Positions 8,589 through 16,006 of a stretch of 28,055 nucleotides of DNA are shown here, piece after piece. The stretch is from the NCBI GenBank assembly GCA_004554205.1, contig SFNH01000009.1:1-28055 (forward strand), read 5' to 3'. The DNA comes from Clostridium sp. GTDB lineage: Bacteria; Bacillota; Clostridia; Lachnospirales; Lachnospiraceae. How positions within the stretch are numbered: the stretch's first letter is position 1; each line of letters opens with the position of its first letter. The position numbers and the translations under genes were made by a program. The notes below the pieces were generated by a model. It was not told the DNA's origin and ran no database searches. It saw only the letters and a list, made by a program, of their open reading frames with translations.

Positions 8589-9789
8589 ACGTCACATCCT
8601 CCCTCTCTGTCACCTGTGCCGTGATCCTCCCGTCCGTGATGCGGAGCGTGACCATATCGCCCGGCTCCACCTGGCGGACACTCTCGACCCGGCGGTCGCT
8701 CCCGTCAGTCACAAACGCAAAACCTCTGCTGATCTTCTCGAGAGGCGAGAGCCCGTGCAGCCGTCCCCCGGCGAGCGCCAGTTTGTGTCTCGCGTCGAGA
8801 AGCCTCTGCTCCATCGTGCTCTGAAGCCGCTGCTGGATATCCGCGAGGCGCTGCCTCTTATCGCGCAAAAGCCGCTCCGGATCGTGGAGCTTTAAGCGCA
8901 GACGGTACTGCTCCGCGAGATACCTGCGCCGCTCCGCCTGCCGCTCCATGCTGCGGTTAAGCGCCGCCCGGTACGCCATAAGCTGCTCCTCGAACTGCCG
9001 GTAATCAAACACTGCGAGCTCCGCCGCCGCCGACGGCGTAGGCGCGCGCAGATCCGCCACATAATCGGCGATCGTCACATCCGTCTCATGCCCCACCGCC
9101 GAGATCACCGGGGTATGACATTCAAAGATCGCCCTGGCTACCGGCTCCTCGTTAAACGCCCACAGATCCTCACTGGAGCCGCCGCCGCGCCCCACGATGA
9201 GGACGTCGAGCCCGAGCGCATCCAGGGCGCGGATACCCGCGACGATGCTTGCCACCGCCCCGTCTCCCTGCACGAGCGCCGGATACAGCATAAGCTGCAC
9301 ATAAGGATTGCGCCGCGCGGTGATATTCATAATATCCCGGATCGCCGCCCCGGTGCTCGCCGTCACCACGCCGATATTCATCGCATAGCGGGGAATCGGC
9401 CGCTTGTACTCCGCCGCGAACATCCCCATCTCCTCAAGCTCATCTTTAAGCCTCTGGAAGCGCTCAAACAGATCGCCCCTGCCGTCCAGCTCGATCCCTC
9501 GCGCGTAGAGCTGGTACTTCCCGTCGCGCTCGTACACATCGACGCAGCCGGTCACAACCACCTGCTGACCTTCCCGCAACTGAAAAGAGAGACCCCGCCT
9601 CTGACCGGCAAACATCACCGCAGCCAGAGTCCCGGTCCCATCCTTGAGTGTAAAATAGATATGCCCGGACGTGTGGTACTTGCAGTTGGATACCTCCCCG
9701 CGCACCGCGATACGGCTCAGGGCAAAGTCCTGGGCAAACATATTCTTAATGTAAGAATTCACCTGTGAAACTGAATAAATGCTCGCCAT
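8581..9789 (-). CDS. xseA: Exodeoxyribonuclease VII large subunit
   Basis: Catalytic subunit of exonuclease VII, which degrades single-stranded DNA from both ends in repair. Residues 1-100 form the OB-fold (SNCKYHTSGHIYFTLKD, 34-50). The catalytic domain shows GVVTASTGAAIRDI (140-153), VGRGGGSSEDLWAFNEE (199-215) and SAVGHETDVTIADYVADLRAPTPSAAAE cut across 230-257. A coiled coil rich in Arg, Gln and Leu follows (about 265-345). The length of 402 residues is usual for Clostridia. It sits 140 bases after nusB, and most of that gap is a repeat element. Confidence 0.96.
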   Translation of the reverse strand: MASIYSVSQVNSYIKNMFAQDFALSRIAVRGEVSNCKYHTSGHIYFTLKDGTGTLAAVMFAGQRRGLSFQLREGQQVVVTGCVDVYERDGKYQLYARGIELDGRGDLFERFQRLKDELEEMGMFAAEYKRPIPRYAMNIGVVTASTGAAIRDIMNITARRNPYVQLMLYPALVQGDGAVASIVAGIRALDALGLDVLIVGRGGGSSEDLWAFNEEPVARAIFECHTPVISAVGHETDVTIADYVADLRAPTPSAAAELAVFDYRQFEEQLMAYRAALNRSMERQAERRRYLAEQYRLRLKLHDPERLLRDKRQRLADIQQRLQSTMEQRLLDARHKLALAGGRLHGLSPLEKISRGFAFVTDGSDRRVESVRQVEPGDMVTLRITDGRITAQVTEREDVTYG

Positions 9790-9803
9790 ATCACTCCGCA
9801 GTC

Positions 9804-9946
9804 GTAACAGTTCAGCCGTGCGGCCAAACTGTTACGGAATCCAGCCCATTTAAAGTTCGCCTGCGGCGAAGGGCCGGATTCCTTTCTGCCATAACACATT
9901 CTTACGGACTTTGCAGCAAGTGCAAAGTCCTACGTTGAACTGTTAC
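9804..9946. repeat. 143-bp composite repeat with inverted ends between nusB and xseA
   Basis: The element starts GTAACAGTTCA and ends TGAACTGTTAC, perfect 11-bp terminal inverted repeats. Its first 32 bases (9804-9835) match the repeat at 4741-4772. Inside are nested hairpins: GGAATCC paired with GGATTCC enclosing TTCGCC-TGC-GGCGAA, and GGACTTTGCA paired with TGCAAAGTCC (about 9906-9930). It supplies the last five residues (SNSST) and the stop of nusB. It has no coding potential of its own and looks like a MITE-type element. Its hairpins will be transcribed in the nusB-xseA message. Confidence 0.75.
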
Positions 9947-10394
9947 TTACAGTCATAAATTTCGCCAATACCCCGTTGACAAACGCCGACGACTCCCTGC
10001 CGCCGTATTTCTTTGCCAGATCGACCGCCTCGTTGATCGCCACCTTCTCCGGCACCTCGCTGTCGTACATCATCTCGTACAATGCCTGGCGCAGAATGGT
10101 GAGCTCCACCCTGCCCATGCGCCTGGTCTTCCAGCCCTGCGCCACCGCGTTGATCTTTTCGTCGAGCTCCGGTATCCTGGCGGCGATGCTCTCCACGCGG
10201 TCGATCAGAAACGTGCGGTCCGCCTCGCTCACGTCCACCTGATGGATCACCTCCACCGCGCCGTCCTGTGCGGTGTCGTCCTCCTCCGGTGAATAAAAAT
10301 ACTGCTCCGCCTGCCCCGCGGTCTCCTCCGCCGGGTAGAAATCTACCCCGAACAGCATTTTGAAACAATGCTCCCGCATCTCTCTCCTGGTCAT
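9930..10394 (-). CDS. nusB: Transcription antitermination factor NusB
   Basis: NusB forms a complex with ribosomal protein S10 on boxA RNA and supports rRNA antitermination. The all-helical protein carries the family signature [20 protein letters not shown] (121-140). I chose ATG 10394 (154 residues) because GGAGG lies eight bases upstream; an in-frame ATG at 10439 would add 15 residues without family support. An acidic insert at about 35-50 makes it somewhat longer than the B. subtilis protein. The last five residues and TAG stop come from the adjacent repeat element. It is first in the nusB-recN unit, behind the promoter at 10453-10481. Confidence 0.94.
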   Translation of the reverse strand: MTRREMREHCFKMLFGVDFYPAEETAGQAEQYFYSPEEDDTAQDGAVEVIHQVDVSEADRTFLIDRVESIAARIPELDEKINAVAQGWKTRRMGRVELTILRQALYEMMYDSEVPEKVAINEAVDLAKKYGGRESSAFVNGVLAKFMTVSNSST

Positions 10395-10452
10395 CTGTCG
10401 TCCCTCCTGGTACTGACTGTGTTCTTTCGCTCTGCTCATTGCTTTCCCGGAT

Positions 10453-10481
10453 AGTATAACACATTTCCATTCATTTCACAA
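10453..10481 (-). promoter_or_regulatory. Sigma-A-type promoter of the nusB-recN unit
   Basis: On the minus strand, -35 TTGTGA (10481-10476), a 17-bp spacer and -10 TATACT (10458-10453), with an extended -10 TG one base upstream of the hexamer. It lies about 59 bases before the chosen nusB start. No other convincing promoter was seen down to recN, so it may drive nine genes. Confidence 0.8.
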
Positions 10482-10588
10482 TCTCTGCTTTTAAAGGTAT
10501 TTATTTTCTTTTTCGGGGGAATCTAAACAGCGCGGAATGTCTGTTGACGCATAGATTACTATATACGGAAAAAGTGAGGGTTTCGGCT

Positions 10589-11026
10589 ATGATATGGGGA
10601 TTTGTGATCGCGCTGATCTCCGGCGCGCTTATGAGCATTCAGGGCGTTTTAAATACAGAGGTAACAAAACAGACCGGGATCTGGGTCTCGGCGGGCTGGG
10701 TGCAGCTCACCGCGTTCTTAACGTGTGTGATCCTTTGGTTCTTCGCGGACAAAAGCCCGGTGGGCGCCATATTTGAAGTGCGGCCCTGGTACATGCTGGC
10801 AGGCGGCCTCATCGGCGCGTTCATCACCTACACCGTGATCCGCAGCATGGACGGACTGGGACCCGCGAAAGCCACCCTGCTCATCGTGGTGACGCAGATC
10901 ATCACCGCCTACCTCATCGAGCTGTTCGGACTTTTCGGCGTGGACAGAGCAGACTTCCAGTGGCGGAAGCTGATCGGTGCAGCCGTCGCCATCGCGGGCA
11001 TCGCCCTCTTTAGCTGGTCGAAATAA
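10589..11026 (+). CDS. DMT-superfamily membrane protein, DUF606/YdcZ-like
   Basis: Small integral membrane protein of 145 residues with five predicted hydrophobic helices (about 1-22, 33-52, 68-86, 94-113 and 127-143). The pattern SGALMSIQGVLNTEVTKQTG and the GPAKATLLIVVTQIITAYLIE segment resemble the DUF606/YdcZ family of half-size drug/metabolite transporter-like proteins. The substrate is unknown. ATG 10589 follows GAGGG at 8-base spacing; an upstream in-frame start at 10544 is less likely. It is one of two plus-strand genes here and interrupts the usual asp23-nusB neighbourhood. A dimer or partner would be expected from family behaviour, but no second copy is nearby. Confidence 0.83.
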   Translation: MIWGFVIALISGALMSIQGVLNTEVTKQTGIWVSAGWVQLTAFLTCVILWFFADKSPVGAIFEVRPWYMLAGGLIGAFITYTVIRSMDGLGPAKATLLIVVTQIITAYLIELFGLFGVDRADFQWRKLIGAAVAIAGIALFSWSK

Positions 11027-11038
11027 AAGTGGCTTTTT

Positions 11039-11081
11039 AAAAGGAAAGGCCTTACAGACACGCTGCAAGGCGTTTCCTTTC
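11039..11081. terminator. Bidirectional terminator between the DMT-type gene and asp23
   Basis: AAAGGAAA and GCCTT pair with AAGGC and TTTCCTTT in a long imperfect hairpin (11040-11080) placed between two converging stop codons. Short T-runs flank it on both sides (CCTTTT on the minus strand). It can serve both convergent genes. Confidence 0.65.
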
Positions 11082-11085
11082 CCGC

Positions 11086-11472
11086 TTATTTTACTTCCGC
11101 CATATTTACCCCGGCGATCCGAATATTCACATCAAGAACGGTGAGCCCCGTCATATTCTCAATGGCGCTCTTGACCTTATCCTGAACCTTCTCACTGACG
11201 TCCGGGATATTGTAGCCGTACTTGATATTCAGGGAGAGATCGACAGATACATGCTCCTCAGTCACATCCACCTTCACGCCCTTTGACAGATTCTTCATGC
11301 CGAGCCTGCCTACCAGCTCGTTGGTGATATTGCCCGCCATGGAATCCACGCCGTCCACCTCCGTCGCCGCAAGGCCCGCAATGATCGCGACCACCTCGTC
11401 AGCGATGCGCACCTCTCCGATCGCGTCCTTTTCGTATAATTTATGGGTATTTCTCTCTTCCAGCTCTGACAC
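11086..11472 (-). CDS. Asp23/Gls24 family envelope stress protein
   Basis: Cytoplasmic or membrane-peripheral Asp23/Gls24 family protein of 128 residues; family members are linked to envelope stress, and this locus lies next to spoIIIA in many Clostridia. The fold is visible as GEVRIADEVVAIIAGLAATEVDGV (residues 19-42, given here as pattern only) followed by VKVDVTEEHVSVDLSLNIKYG and a C-terminal VLDVNIRIAGV strand. The start is GTG 11472 behind GAGGAGGGGG. It has its own promoter at 11514-11542 and is not part of the nusB transcript, because the DMT-type gene lies between them. The molecular function in Clostridia is unclear. Confidence 0.9.
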   Translation of the reverse strand: MSELEERNTHKLYEKDAIGEVRIADEVVAIIAGLAATEVDGVDSMAGNITNELVGRLGMKNLSKGVKVDVTEEHVSVDLSLNIKYGYNIPDVSEKVQDKVKSAIENMTGLTVLDVNIRIAGVNMAEVK

Positions 11473-11513
11473 GGTATCCCCCTCCTCAAACGATTAAATT
11501 TGCTGCTGATTAC

Positions 11514-11542
11514 AGTATACCAAATACAGCCCGATTTGCAAA
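11514..11542 (-). promoter_or_regulatory. Sigma-A-type promoter of asp23
   Basis: Minus-strand -10 TATACT (11519-11514) with -35 TTTGCA (11542-11537) at 17-bp spacing, or TTGCAA at 16. The transcript would start about 35 bases before the GTG start of asp23. Confidence 0.65.
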
Positions 11543-11572
11543 GGGGGTTTTCACTTGAGTTTCCGCATTTTT

Positions 11573-11656
11573 ACGGTTACACATGATTTCCTGACTCATA
11601 TAGCATTCACACACCAGGCAAAAAACATTTCCTTCAATTGTTTTTTAAGTAACCGT
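11573..11656. repeat. 84-bp inverted-end element after spoIIIAH
   Basis: ACGGTTAC (11573-11580) and GTAACCGT (11649-11656) are perfect inverted ends around an AT-rich core. The end GTAACCGTTC resembles the GTAACAGTTC end of the repeats at 4741 and 9804. It begins two bases beyond the spoIIIAH stop. Inside, an AAAACA/TGTTTT stem followed by T residues on the minus strand may weakly terminate the spoIIIA transcript. Membership in the repeat family is uncertain. Confidence 0.4.
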
Positions 11657-11658
11657 TC

Positions 11659-12417
11659 TCACTCTTCCAGGTTTAGGAGCGAGATGACAATGCTGTCCGC
11701 GGAGACCTCGGTCTTGCGCTTCACGATGTCCTCGATCTGAGCGCGCTGCTGGTCGGTGATGCTCTGGGCGTTTATGACTACATCGACCTTGCCGTCGGTT
11801 AAGCTCACCACCGGGTCCGCAAAGCCTTTCGCCTGCAGGAGCGTCTCAGCCGCGTTCTCCTTCTCCGCCACGGCGGTCATGGCGATCATGCTCTGGATTG
11901 CCTCTTTCTTTGCCGCCTCGTCAATGCCCGCATTATTGATGATACTGTTTAGGGTCTCCTTATTTTTGGCGCGGATCTGCTCGCGGTTTAGCTGGACACC
12001 GGCTATGTAGTCGGATACCGTGAGTCCGTTTGTCAGAACCGCCTCACCGGGATTTTCCATACCGGCCTCCTCGCCCTCGTCCCAGCTCTCGATCTCCGCA
12101 AGCTGTGTACCCTGCTCGAGAGCCTCCGCCTGCATTAAGTCGCCCTCCGCCTGCGGCACAGCCTCCTCGATGCCCTCCGTGAAGTCATAGCTCACCGCCT
12201 GATTCTCCGCGAGAATGTCCTCGTCTGAAATTTCCGTGGCGCCCGCCTCATATACCTTCTCATCCGTGCTCGCCTTGAGCTCTTTCTTTCCCGCGTAATT
12301 CAGATACCCCGCAGCCGCGATCATGATCGCAAGCGTCGTTATGATGATCTGATTCCTGCGGAACAGCTTCTTCATATTCACATCTTTCAGACGCTTCCGT
12401 GGTTTCCTCTCCTTCAT
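11659..12417 (-). CDS. spoIIIAH: Stage III sporulation protein AH
   Basis: SpoIIIAH is the mother-cell membrane protein whose YscJ/FliF-like extracytoplasmic domain binds SpoIIQ across the space between mother cell and forespore. The 252-residue protein has a basic cytosolic N-terminus, one transmembrane helix (about 24-42), a long acidic linker (about 50-130) and a C-terminal ring-building domain with KGFADPVVSLTDGKVDVVI. The end, KRKTEVSADSIVISLL, fits the family. ATG 12417 has AGGAG at 7-base spacing; an internal ATG 14 codons on lacks a comparable site. Last gene of the spoIIIA operon. Confidence 0.93.
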   Translation of the reverse strand: MKERKPRKRLKDVNMKKLFRRNQIIITTLAIMIAAAGYLNYAGKKELKASTDEKVYEAGATEISDEDILAENQAVSYDFTEGIEEAVPQAEGDLMQAEALEQGTQLAEIESWDEGEEAGMENPGEAVLTNGLTVSDYIAGVQLNREQIRAKNKETLNSIINNAGIDEAAKKEAIQSMIAMTAVAEKENAAETLLQAKGFADPVVSLTDGKVDVVINAQSITDQQRAQIEDIVKRKTEVSADSIVISLLNLEE

Positions 12418-12429
12418 ATTGCCACTCCT

Positions 12430-13044
12430 TTATTCCACCCGCTTTAGTACTTTTATCTTATGAGGCGGGAGACCGAATAATGCCTCCATCGCCGCAGAAA
12501 TTTCCGCCTGCACCGTGGGACTCCCCCCGCCCGTGGCGCTGATGATGATCCCGGAAATCTCCGGGTAGACCTCCTTTGCAATGATGGGGCCCGCATCCGT
12601 TCCACCGCCTGTCAGTACCGTGCTGTGCTCCTGCTCCTGGCTCTCGATCTTCCTGGTTCCGCCGCTGCTATCCTGCTCCTCGGTGACGGAGCGGGAGCTT
12701 GAATTGTCCACCTGCACCACCTTCTCCGCGGAGGACTTCAGTACGATCATCACCTCCACCTCGCCCACGCCGTCCACATCCTTTAAGATTTCCTTCACCC
12801 GCTCTTCCAGACGCCGCTCGTAGGCGGACTCCGCCTTTGCCGACGCCGGGAGACCATTATCCTCCCCTGAAAGCGGCGACTTCCCAGTCCCGCTCTGTGT
12901 CTCCCGCTCCGTCACGCTCCCGGATGTCTTTTTCACGCTCAGGGCGCCATTTCCGACAGGGAATGCCAGAATGCACAGGATCACCCCGATCGTCAAAAGA
13001 AACAGCCACTTATCCCTTCCCGTCAATGATTTGAATTTCCACAT
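12430..13044 (-). CDS. spoIIIAG: Stage III sporulation protein AG
   Basis: Ring-forming component of the SpoIIIA-SpoIIQ channel, related to secretion-system ring proteins. It has one transmembrane helix near residues 13-30, a low-complexity Ser/Gly/Glu region, and a ring-building domain with LKDVDGVGEVEVMIVLKSS and the GIIISATGGGSPTVQAEI segment typical of SpoIIIAG. I chose ATG 13044 (204 residues) because GGAGGA precedes it; the upstream ATG at 13062 overlaps that ribosome-binding site. It overlaps the end of spoIIIAF by 35 bases and lies 12 bases before spoIIIAH. Confidence 0.93.
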   Translation of the reverse strand: MWKFKSLTGRDKWLFLLTIGVILCILAFPVGNGALSVKKTSGSVTERETQSGTGKSPLSGEDNGLPASAKAESAYERRLEERVKEILKDVDGVGEVEVMIVLKSSAEKVVQVDNSSSRSVTEEQDSSGGTRKIESQEQEHSTVLTGGGTDAGPIIAKEVYPEISGIIISATGGGSPTVQAEISAAMEALFGLPPHKIKVLKRVE

Positions 13045-13660
13045 AGCTCTCCTCCAGACCATAATAGGATGCGATCCGCCTCCTGAGCCCGGCAGTCTCT
13101 CTGTCAGACTTAGGGGACTTCCCTGCGGGCGGCGTATCCTCCGCGGGCCGCGCGCCGCCCCCCACGATCACCGGCTCCACCGGCTCTACCATTTCTGTCG
13201 CAGTTTCTTTTTCCCCGTCCGCGCTTTCCTCCGATACGGTAAGAAAAATCCGCGTCACTGTCCCGAAGCGCTCGGAGCTTTCCTCGCCGTCGATCTTCAC
13301 CCGGCAGTCCCGGACCACAAACCCCATATCCTCCGCCATCTGCTTCACATCGAGCTCCACCGCCTCCTCATACTGCGCGATCATCTGCTCCAGACGCTGC
13401 TCTTCTATCCCCAGTATATTTTCCTTCAGCTCGTCCGCCTCGTAGCGAAACACGAACGATTGATAATAGCGGGCTATCCGCTCCTCGATCTGAAGCTTTT
13501 GCGAGAGCGGCTTTAGCACCAGAAGGATCATCACCATGCCGGAGAATAATCGAACATACTTTCGATATGAATCCCCCGGAAGCAGATGCTCGATCACCGT
13601 CACAAAAAGAAAAAATCCGATCAGATTCCGAATCCAGCCGTAGACCGCCTCCATCTCCAT
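13010..13660 (-). CDS. spoIIIAF: Stage III sporulation protein AF
   Basis: Membrane protein of the SpoIIIA channel, with two N-terminal transmembrane helices (about 5-25 and 33-53) and a cytosolic or intermembrane C-terminal domain rich in charged residues. The family start EAVYGWIRNLIGFFLFVTV is clear. Residues about 100-140 include an EQRLEQMIAQYEEAVE helix and VRDCRVKIDGEE. ATG 13660 (216 residues) follows AGGAAGGG; ATG 13654 and a GTG at 13675 that overlaps the spoIIIAE stop are alternatives. The C-terminal third, with poly-Glu and Pro/Gly stretches, is the least conserved part. Confidence 0.9.
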   Translation of the reverse strand: MEMEAVYGWIRNLIGFFLFVTVIEHLLPGDSYRKYVRLFSGMVMILLVLKPLSQKLQIEERIARYYQSFVFRYEADELKENILGIEEQRLEQMIAQYEEAVELDVKQMAEDMGFVVRDCRVKIDGEESSERFGTVTRIFLTVSEESADGEKETATEMVEPVEPVIVGGGARPAEDTPPAGKSPKSDRETAGLRRRIASYYGLEESYVEIQIIDGKG

Positions 13661-13671
13661 CCCGCCCTTCC

Positions 13672-14829
13672 TCACGCCAGATAGGAGACATTCGTCCCCA
13701 GACAGATCAACGCTATGGTGATGACAAACAGCAAAAGCCCCGACGCCACAATGCCGAGAAGCAGCCGCTGCGCGTCCGCCACGCCGCTTATGCAGCCCAC
13801 CAGCCGCTTATCTGCCACAGGCTGAAGCGCCGCCGCCACAGCCCGGTAAAGGACCAGCAGGACGAGAAGCTTTAAAAGGGGCATCAGGCTTAAGAGTATC
13901 AGGATCACGACCGCCGCCGCGCCCATGGTATTCTTGATCAGGACTCCGGAGCCGAGGATCAGCTTCGTCACAGCCCCCGCGCCCGCCCCCACTCCGGGGA
14001 TCACCTGAAGAAGCTTCTGCACACCCGCCGTCTTCACCGCGTCCGCGTATGGCAGCACCATTCCCTGAATCAGGTGGAAGCCCACCACCAGCCCCACAAG
14101 CGACCTGCTCCCCCACTGAACCACCGTTTTTAAAAGCTCCGTCATCTTCGACAGCATATCCTCCTTCGCCATGTTTCCCGCCAGCACCAGCATAATGTAG
14201 ATCCGCACAAGCGGAAGCAGCGCCTTTAAGTACAGCCACTGCACTCCCGCGATGAGAAACAGCAGCACCTCGTACCACGCGGCTGACGCCGCCGCCGCGC
14301 CCGCCCACGCCACCGCCGCAAAGTACGACGGGATCAGAACCTTCATAAACAGAACCTGCTTTTCCAGCACGCCCGCCGCAATCGACACGCTCTCGAAAAA
14401 CGATGTCGCAAGCACGGCAAAGCTCATCAGGTAAGTCATAAAAAATCCGGTCTCCGACATTCTCCCCCCGGCAAAGATCTCGGCAAATCCGGCAAATACC
14501 GCGCCGATCAGTCCCAGCGCCAGAAGCTGCGCCGACACGCGCCCTCCCCGCTCAAACTCCCCGAAGATCCCCTGCCTTGCGGCATCTAAGATCATCCGCC
14601 CCGCCTTTTTCCCCTCACCCGCCATCAGCGCTTTCACAAGCTCCGTAAAGGAGATTGACTTCCCGGCGTTTCCCGCGTTCTCCTTGAGGAAGCGATCAAT
14701 GTCCTCCCATTCCCCGGTCTGTATGCTTTCCGGCTCTGCCTCGCGTGCTTGTACCGTTTCCGCGCCGCCCCGCAGAAAAAGCAAAAGCAGCGCCAGAAAC
14801 ACCGTCATGCGCAGGAGCTTCCCTCTCAT
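13672..14829 (-). CDS. spoIIIAE: Stage III sporulation protein AE
   Basis: Polytopic membrane protein of the SpoIIIA complex, needed for forespore sigma-G activity and forespore integrity. The 385-residue product has a signal peptide (about 1-28), a soluble segment with DRFLKENAG and SISFTELVKALMAGEG, and then seven or eight hydrophobic helices (from about 95 to the end). Characteristic blocks are VLIPSYFAAVAWAG and LLQVIPGVGAGAGAVTKLI. It overlaps spoIIIAD by four bases at its start. Confidence 0.95.
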   Translation of the reverse strand: MRGKLLRMTVFLALLLLFLRGGAETVQAREAEPESIQTGEWEDIDRFLKENAGNAGKSISFTELVKALMAGEGKKAGRMILDAARQGIFGEFERGGRVSAQLLALGLIGAVFAGFAEIFAGGRMSETGFFMTYLMSFAVLATSFFESVSIAAGVLEKQVLFMKVLIPSYFAAVAWAGAAAASAAWYEVLLFLIAGVQWLYLKALLPLVRIYIMLVLAGNMAKEDMLSKMTELLKTVVQWGSRSLVGLVVGFHLIQGMVLPYADAVKTAGVQKLLQVIPGVGAGAGAVTKLILGSGVLIKNTMGAAAVVILILLSLMPLLKLLVLLVLYRAVAAALQPVADKRLVGCISGVADAQRLLLGIVASGLLLFVITIALICLGTNVSYLA

Positions 14830-15212
14830 GCCAGGAACCCCTGGAGCGTCTCTAAAAGCGCCAGCACGATCGGCATGCTGACCGCGAGGATCGACAGCTT
14901 CCCGAAAATTTCAATCTGCCCGCCGAGCGCCCCGTACCCCGCGTCCTTGCAGATGCCGGAGGCGAACTCCGCGATGTAGGTGATCCCCGTCATTTTTATC
15001 AGCGTATTTAAGTACACATGATTGATGCGGATAAATTCCTGGATCCGCCGCATGGCGTCCAGTATGCTCTCCATCTTCGACACACCGTAAAAAAAGATAA
15101 AGCACCCCGCCGCCATCACAAGATACGTCCCGTACTCCCCGTTTATGTTCTTCATCTGCACGGCAAGCATGACCGCCGTAATCCCCACAATCGCAATCGT
15201 GACTACTGTCAT
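14826..15212 (-). CDS. spoIIIAD: Stage III sporulation protein AD
   Basis: Small membrane protein (128 residues) of the SpoIIIA channel, with four hydrophobic segments. Typical features are IAIVGITAVMLAVQMK at the start and LIKMTGITYIAEFASGICKD (about 70-89), which is highly conserved in the family. It is coupled to spoIIIAE by an ATGA overlap and lies eight bases after spoIIIAC. Confidence 0.95.
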   Translation of the reverse strand: MTVVTIAIVGITAVMLAVQMKNINGEYGTYLVMAAGCFIFFYGVSKMESILDAMRRIQEFIRINHVYLNTLIKMTGITYIAEFASGICKDAGYGALGGQIEIFGKLSILAVSMPIVLALLETLQGFLA

Positions 15213-15220
15213 GGAATCAC

Positions 15221-15415
15221 CTACAATGCAAATAGATTTTTGATCGTCTCAAACAGCTCATAAATATACGGCACCATCCAGAACAGGACCAGGATGAGCC
15301 CCGCAAGGCTTGTCAGAAATGCCTGTTCCTCCCGCCCGCTGTGCTTTAACACCTGGCAGATGACCGAAACCAAAATCCCGACAGCCGCAATTTTAAATAT
15401 CAGATTGACTCCCAT
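15221..15415 (-). CDS. spoIIIAC: Stage III sporulation protein AC
   Basis: Very short membrane protein (64 residues, usual for the family) with two transmembrane helices, IFKIAAVGILVSVICQVLK and LTSLAGLILVLFWMVPYI. It belongs to the SpoIIIA channel and lies between spoIIIAB and spoIIIAD, each within about 35 bases. Confidence 0.95.
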   Translation of the reverse strand: MGVNLIFKIAAVGILVSVICQVLKHSGREEQAFLTSLAGLILVLFWMVPYIYELFETIKNLFAL

Positions 15416-15448
15416 ATCTCCACCTTTCCTCCCGCCGCCTGCCCGTCT

Positions 15449-16006
15449 TTATACCAGCAAAATAGCTAAGAACATCCCTCCCATGACGCCCAGGCTGGTA
15501 TAGAGCCTGCAGCGCTCCTGCCTGTGCTCCCTGAGCGAAGCGGTCTGCTCCTCAAGCTGCTCCAGATACAAAAGCAGGGTTCGCTCCTGGGCCTCCTTAT
15601 CGAGGAATCCCAGATGCTTCCCAAGCGCCGCCAAAGACTGCCTGTCCTCCTTCGTGAGCGCGGTCGCGTCCGCTTCTTTTTCTCCGTCCTGCCCGGCAAG
15701 CCGCTCCGTCTCCTCGCTCCAGATCTCGCTAAACGGCTCGCCCTGCTGGCCTTCAATCCGCGCCGCAACGTCCGTAAACATCCGCGCAAGCCTTCCCTCC
15801 GACCGCCTCCCCACGGCCTCAAACGCCTCCGAAAGCGGCGCGTTCGCGTAGAGGATCTGACCTTTCAGCAAAAATATCATCTGGCGGAGCTGCTCCAGCT
15901 CCTTAAGCCGCCTGCGGTACTGGCATGCCTGCCACCACCCGCAGCCCGACGCGCCGGCAATCACAAGCGCGGCCCCCGCCGCCCTCATCAAGAACTGTAC
16001 GCTCAT
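15449..16006 (-). CDS. spoIIIAB: Stage III sporulation protein AB
   Basis: SpoIIIAB resembles the type II secretion/type IV pilus platform protein GspF and is thought to work with the SpoIIIAA ATPase. The 185-residue protein has an N-terminal hydrophobic segment (about 5-22), the family pattern RLKELEQLRQMIFLLKGQI (about 32-50) and ANAPLSEAFEAVGRR, a charged helical middle and a C-terminal helix (GVMGGMFLAILLV). ATG 16006 overlaps the spoIIIAA stop as ATGA and has GGGGGAG seven bases upstream; ATG 16012 is too close to that site. Confidence 0.93.
   Translation of the reverse strand: MSVQFLMRAAGAALVIAGASGCGWWQACQYRRRLKELEQLRQMIFLLKGQILYANAPLSEAFEAVGRRSEGRLARMFTDVAARIEGQQGEPFSEIWSEETERLAGQDGEKEADATALTKEDRQSLAALGKHLGFLDKEAQERTLLLYLEQLEEQTASLREHRQERCRLYTSLGVMGGMFLAILLV

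Noticed and set aside
9088..9768. Plus-strand open frame of 226 codons opposite xseA
   Set aside because: It is a shadow of the xseA reading frame, with an Arg/His-rich product and no ribosome-binding site or family pattern.
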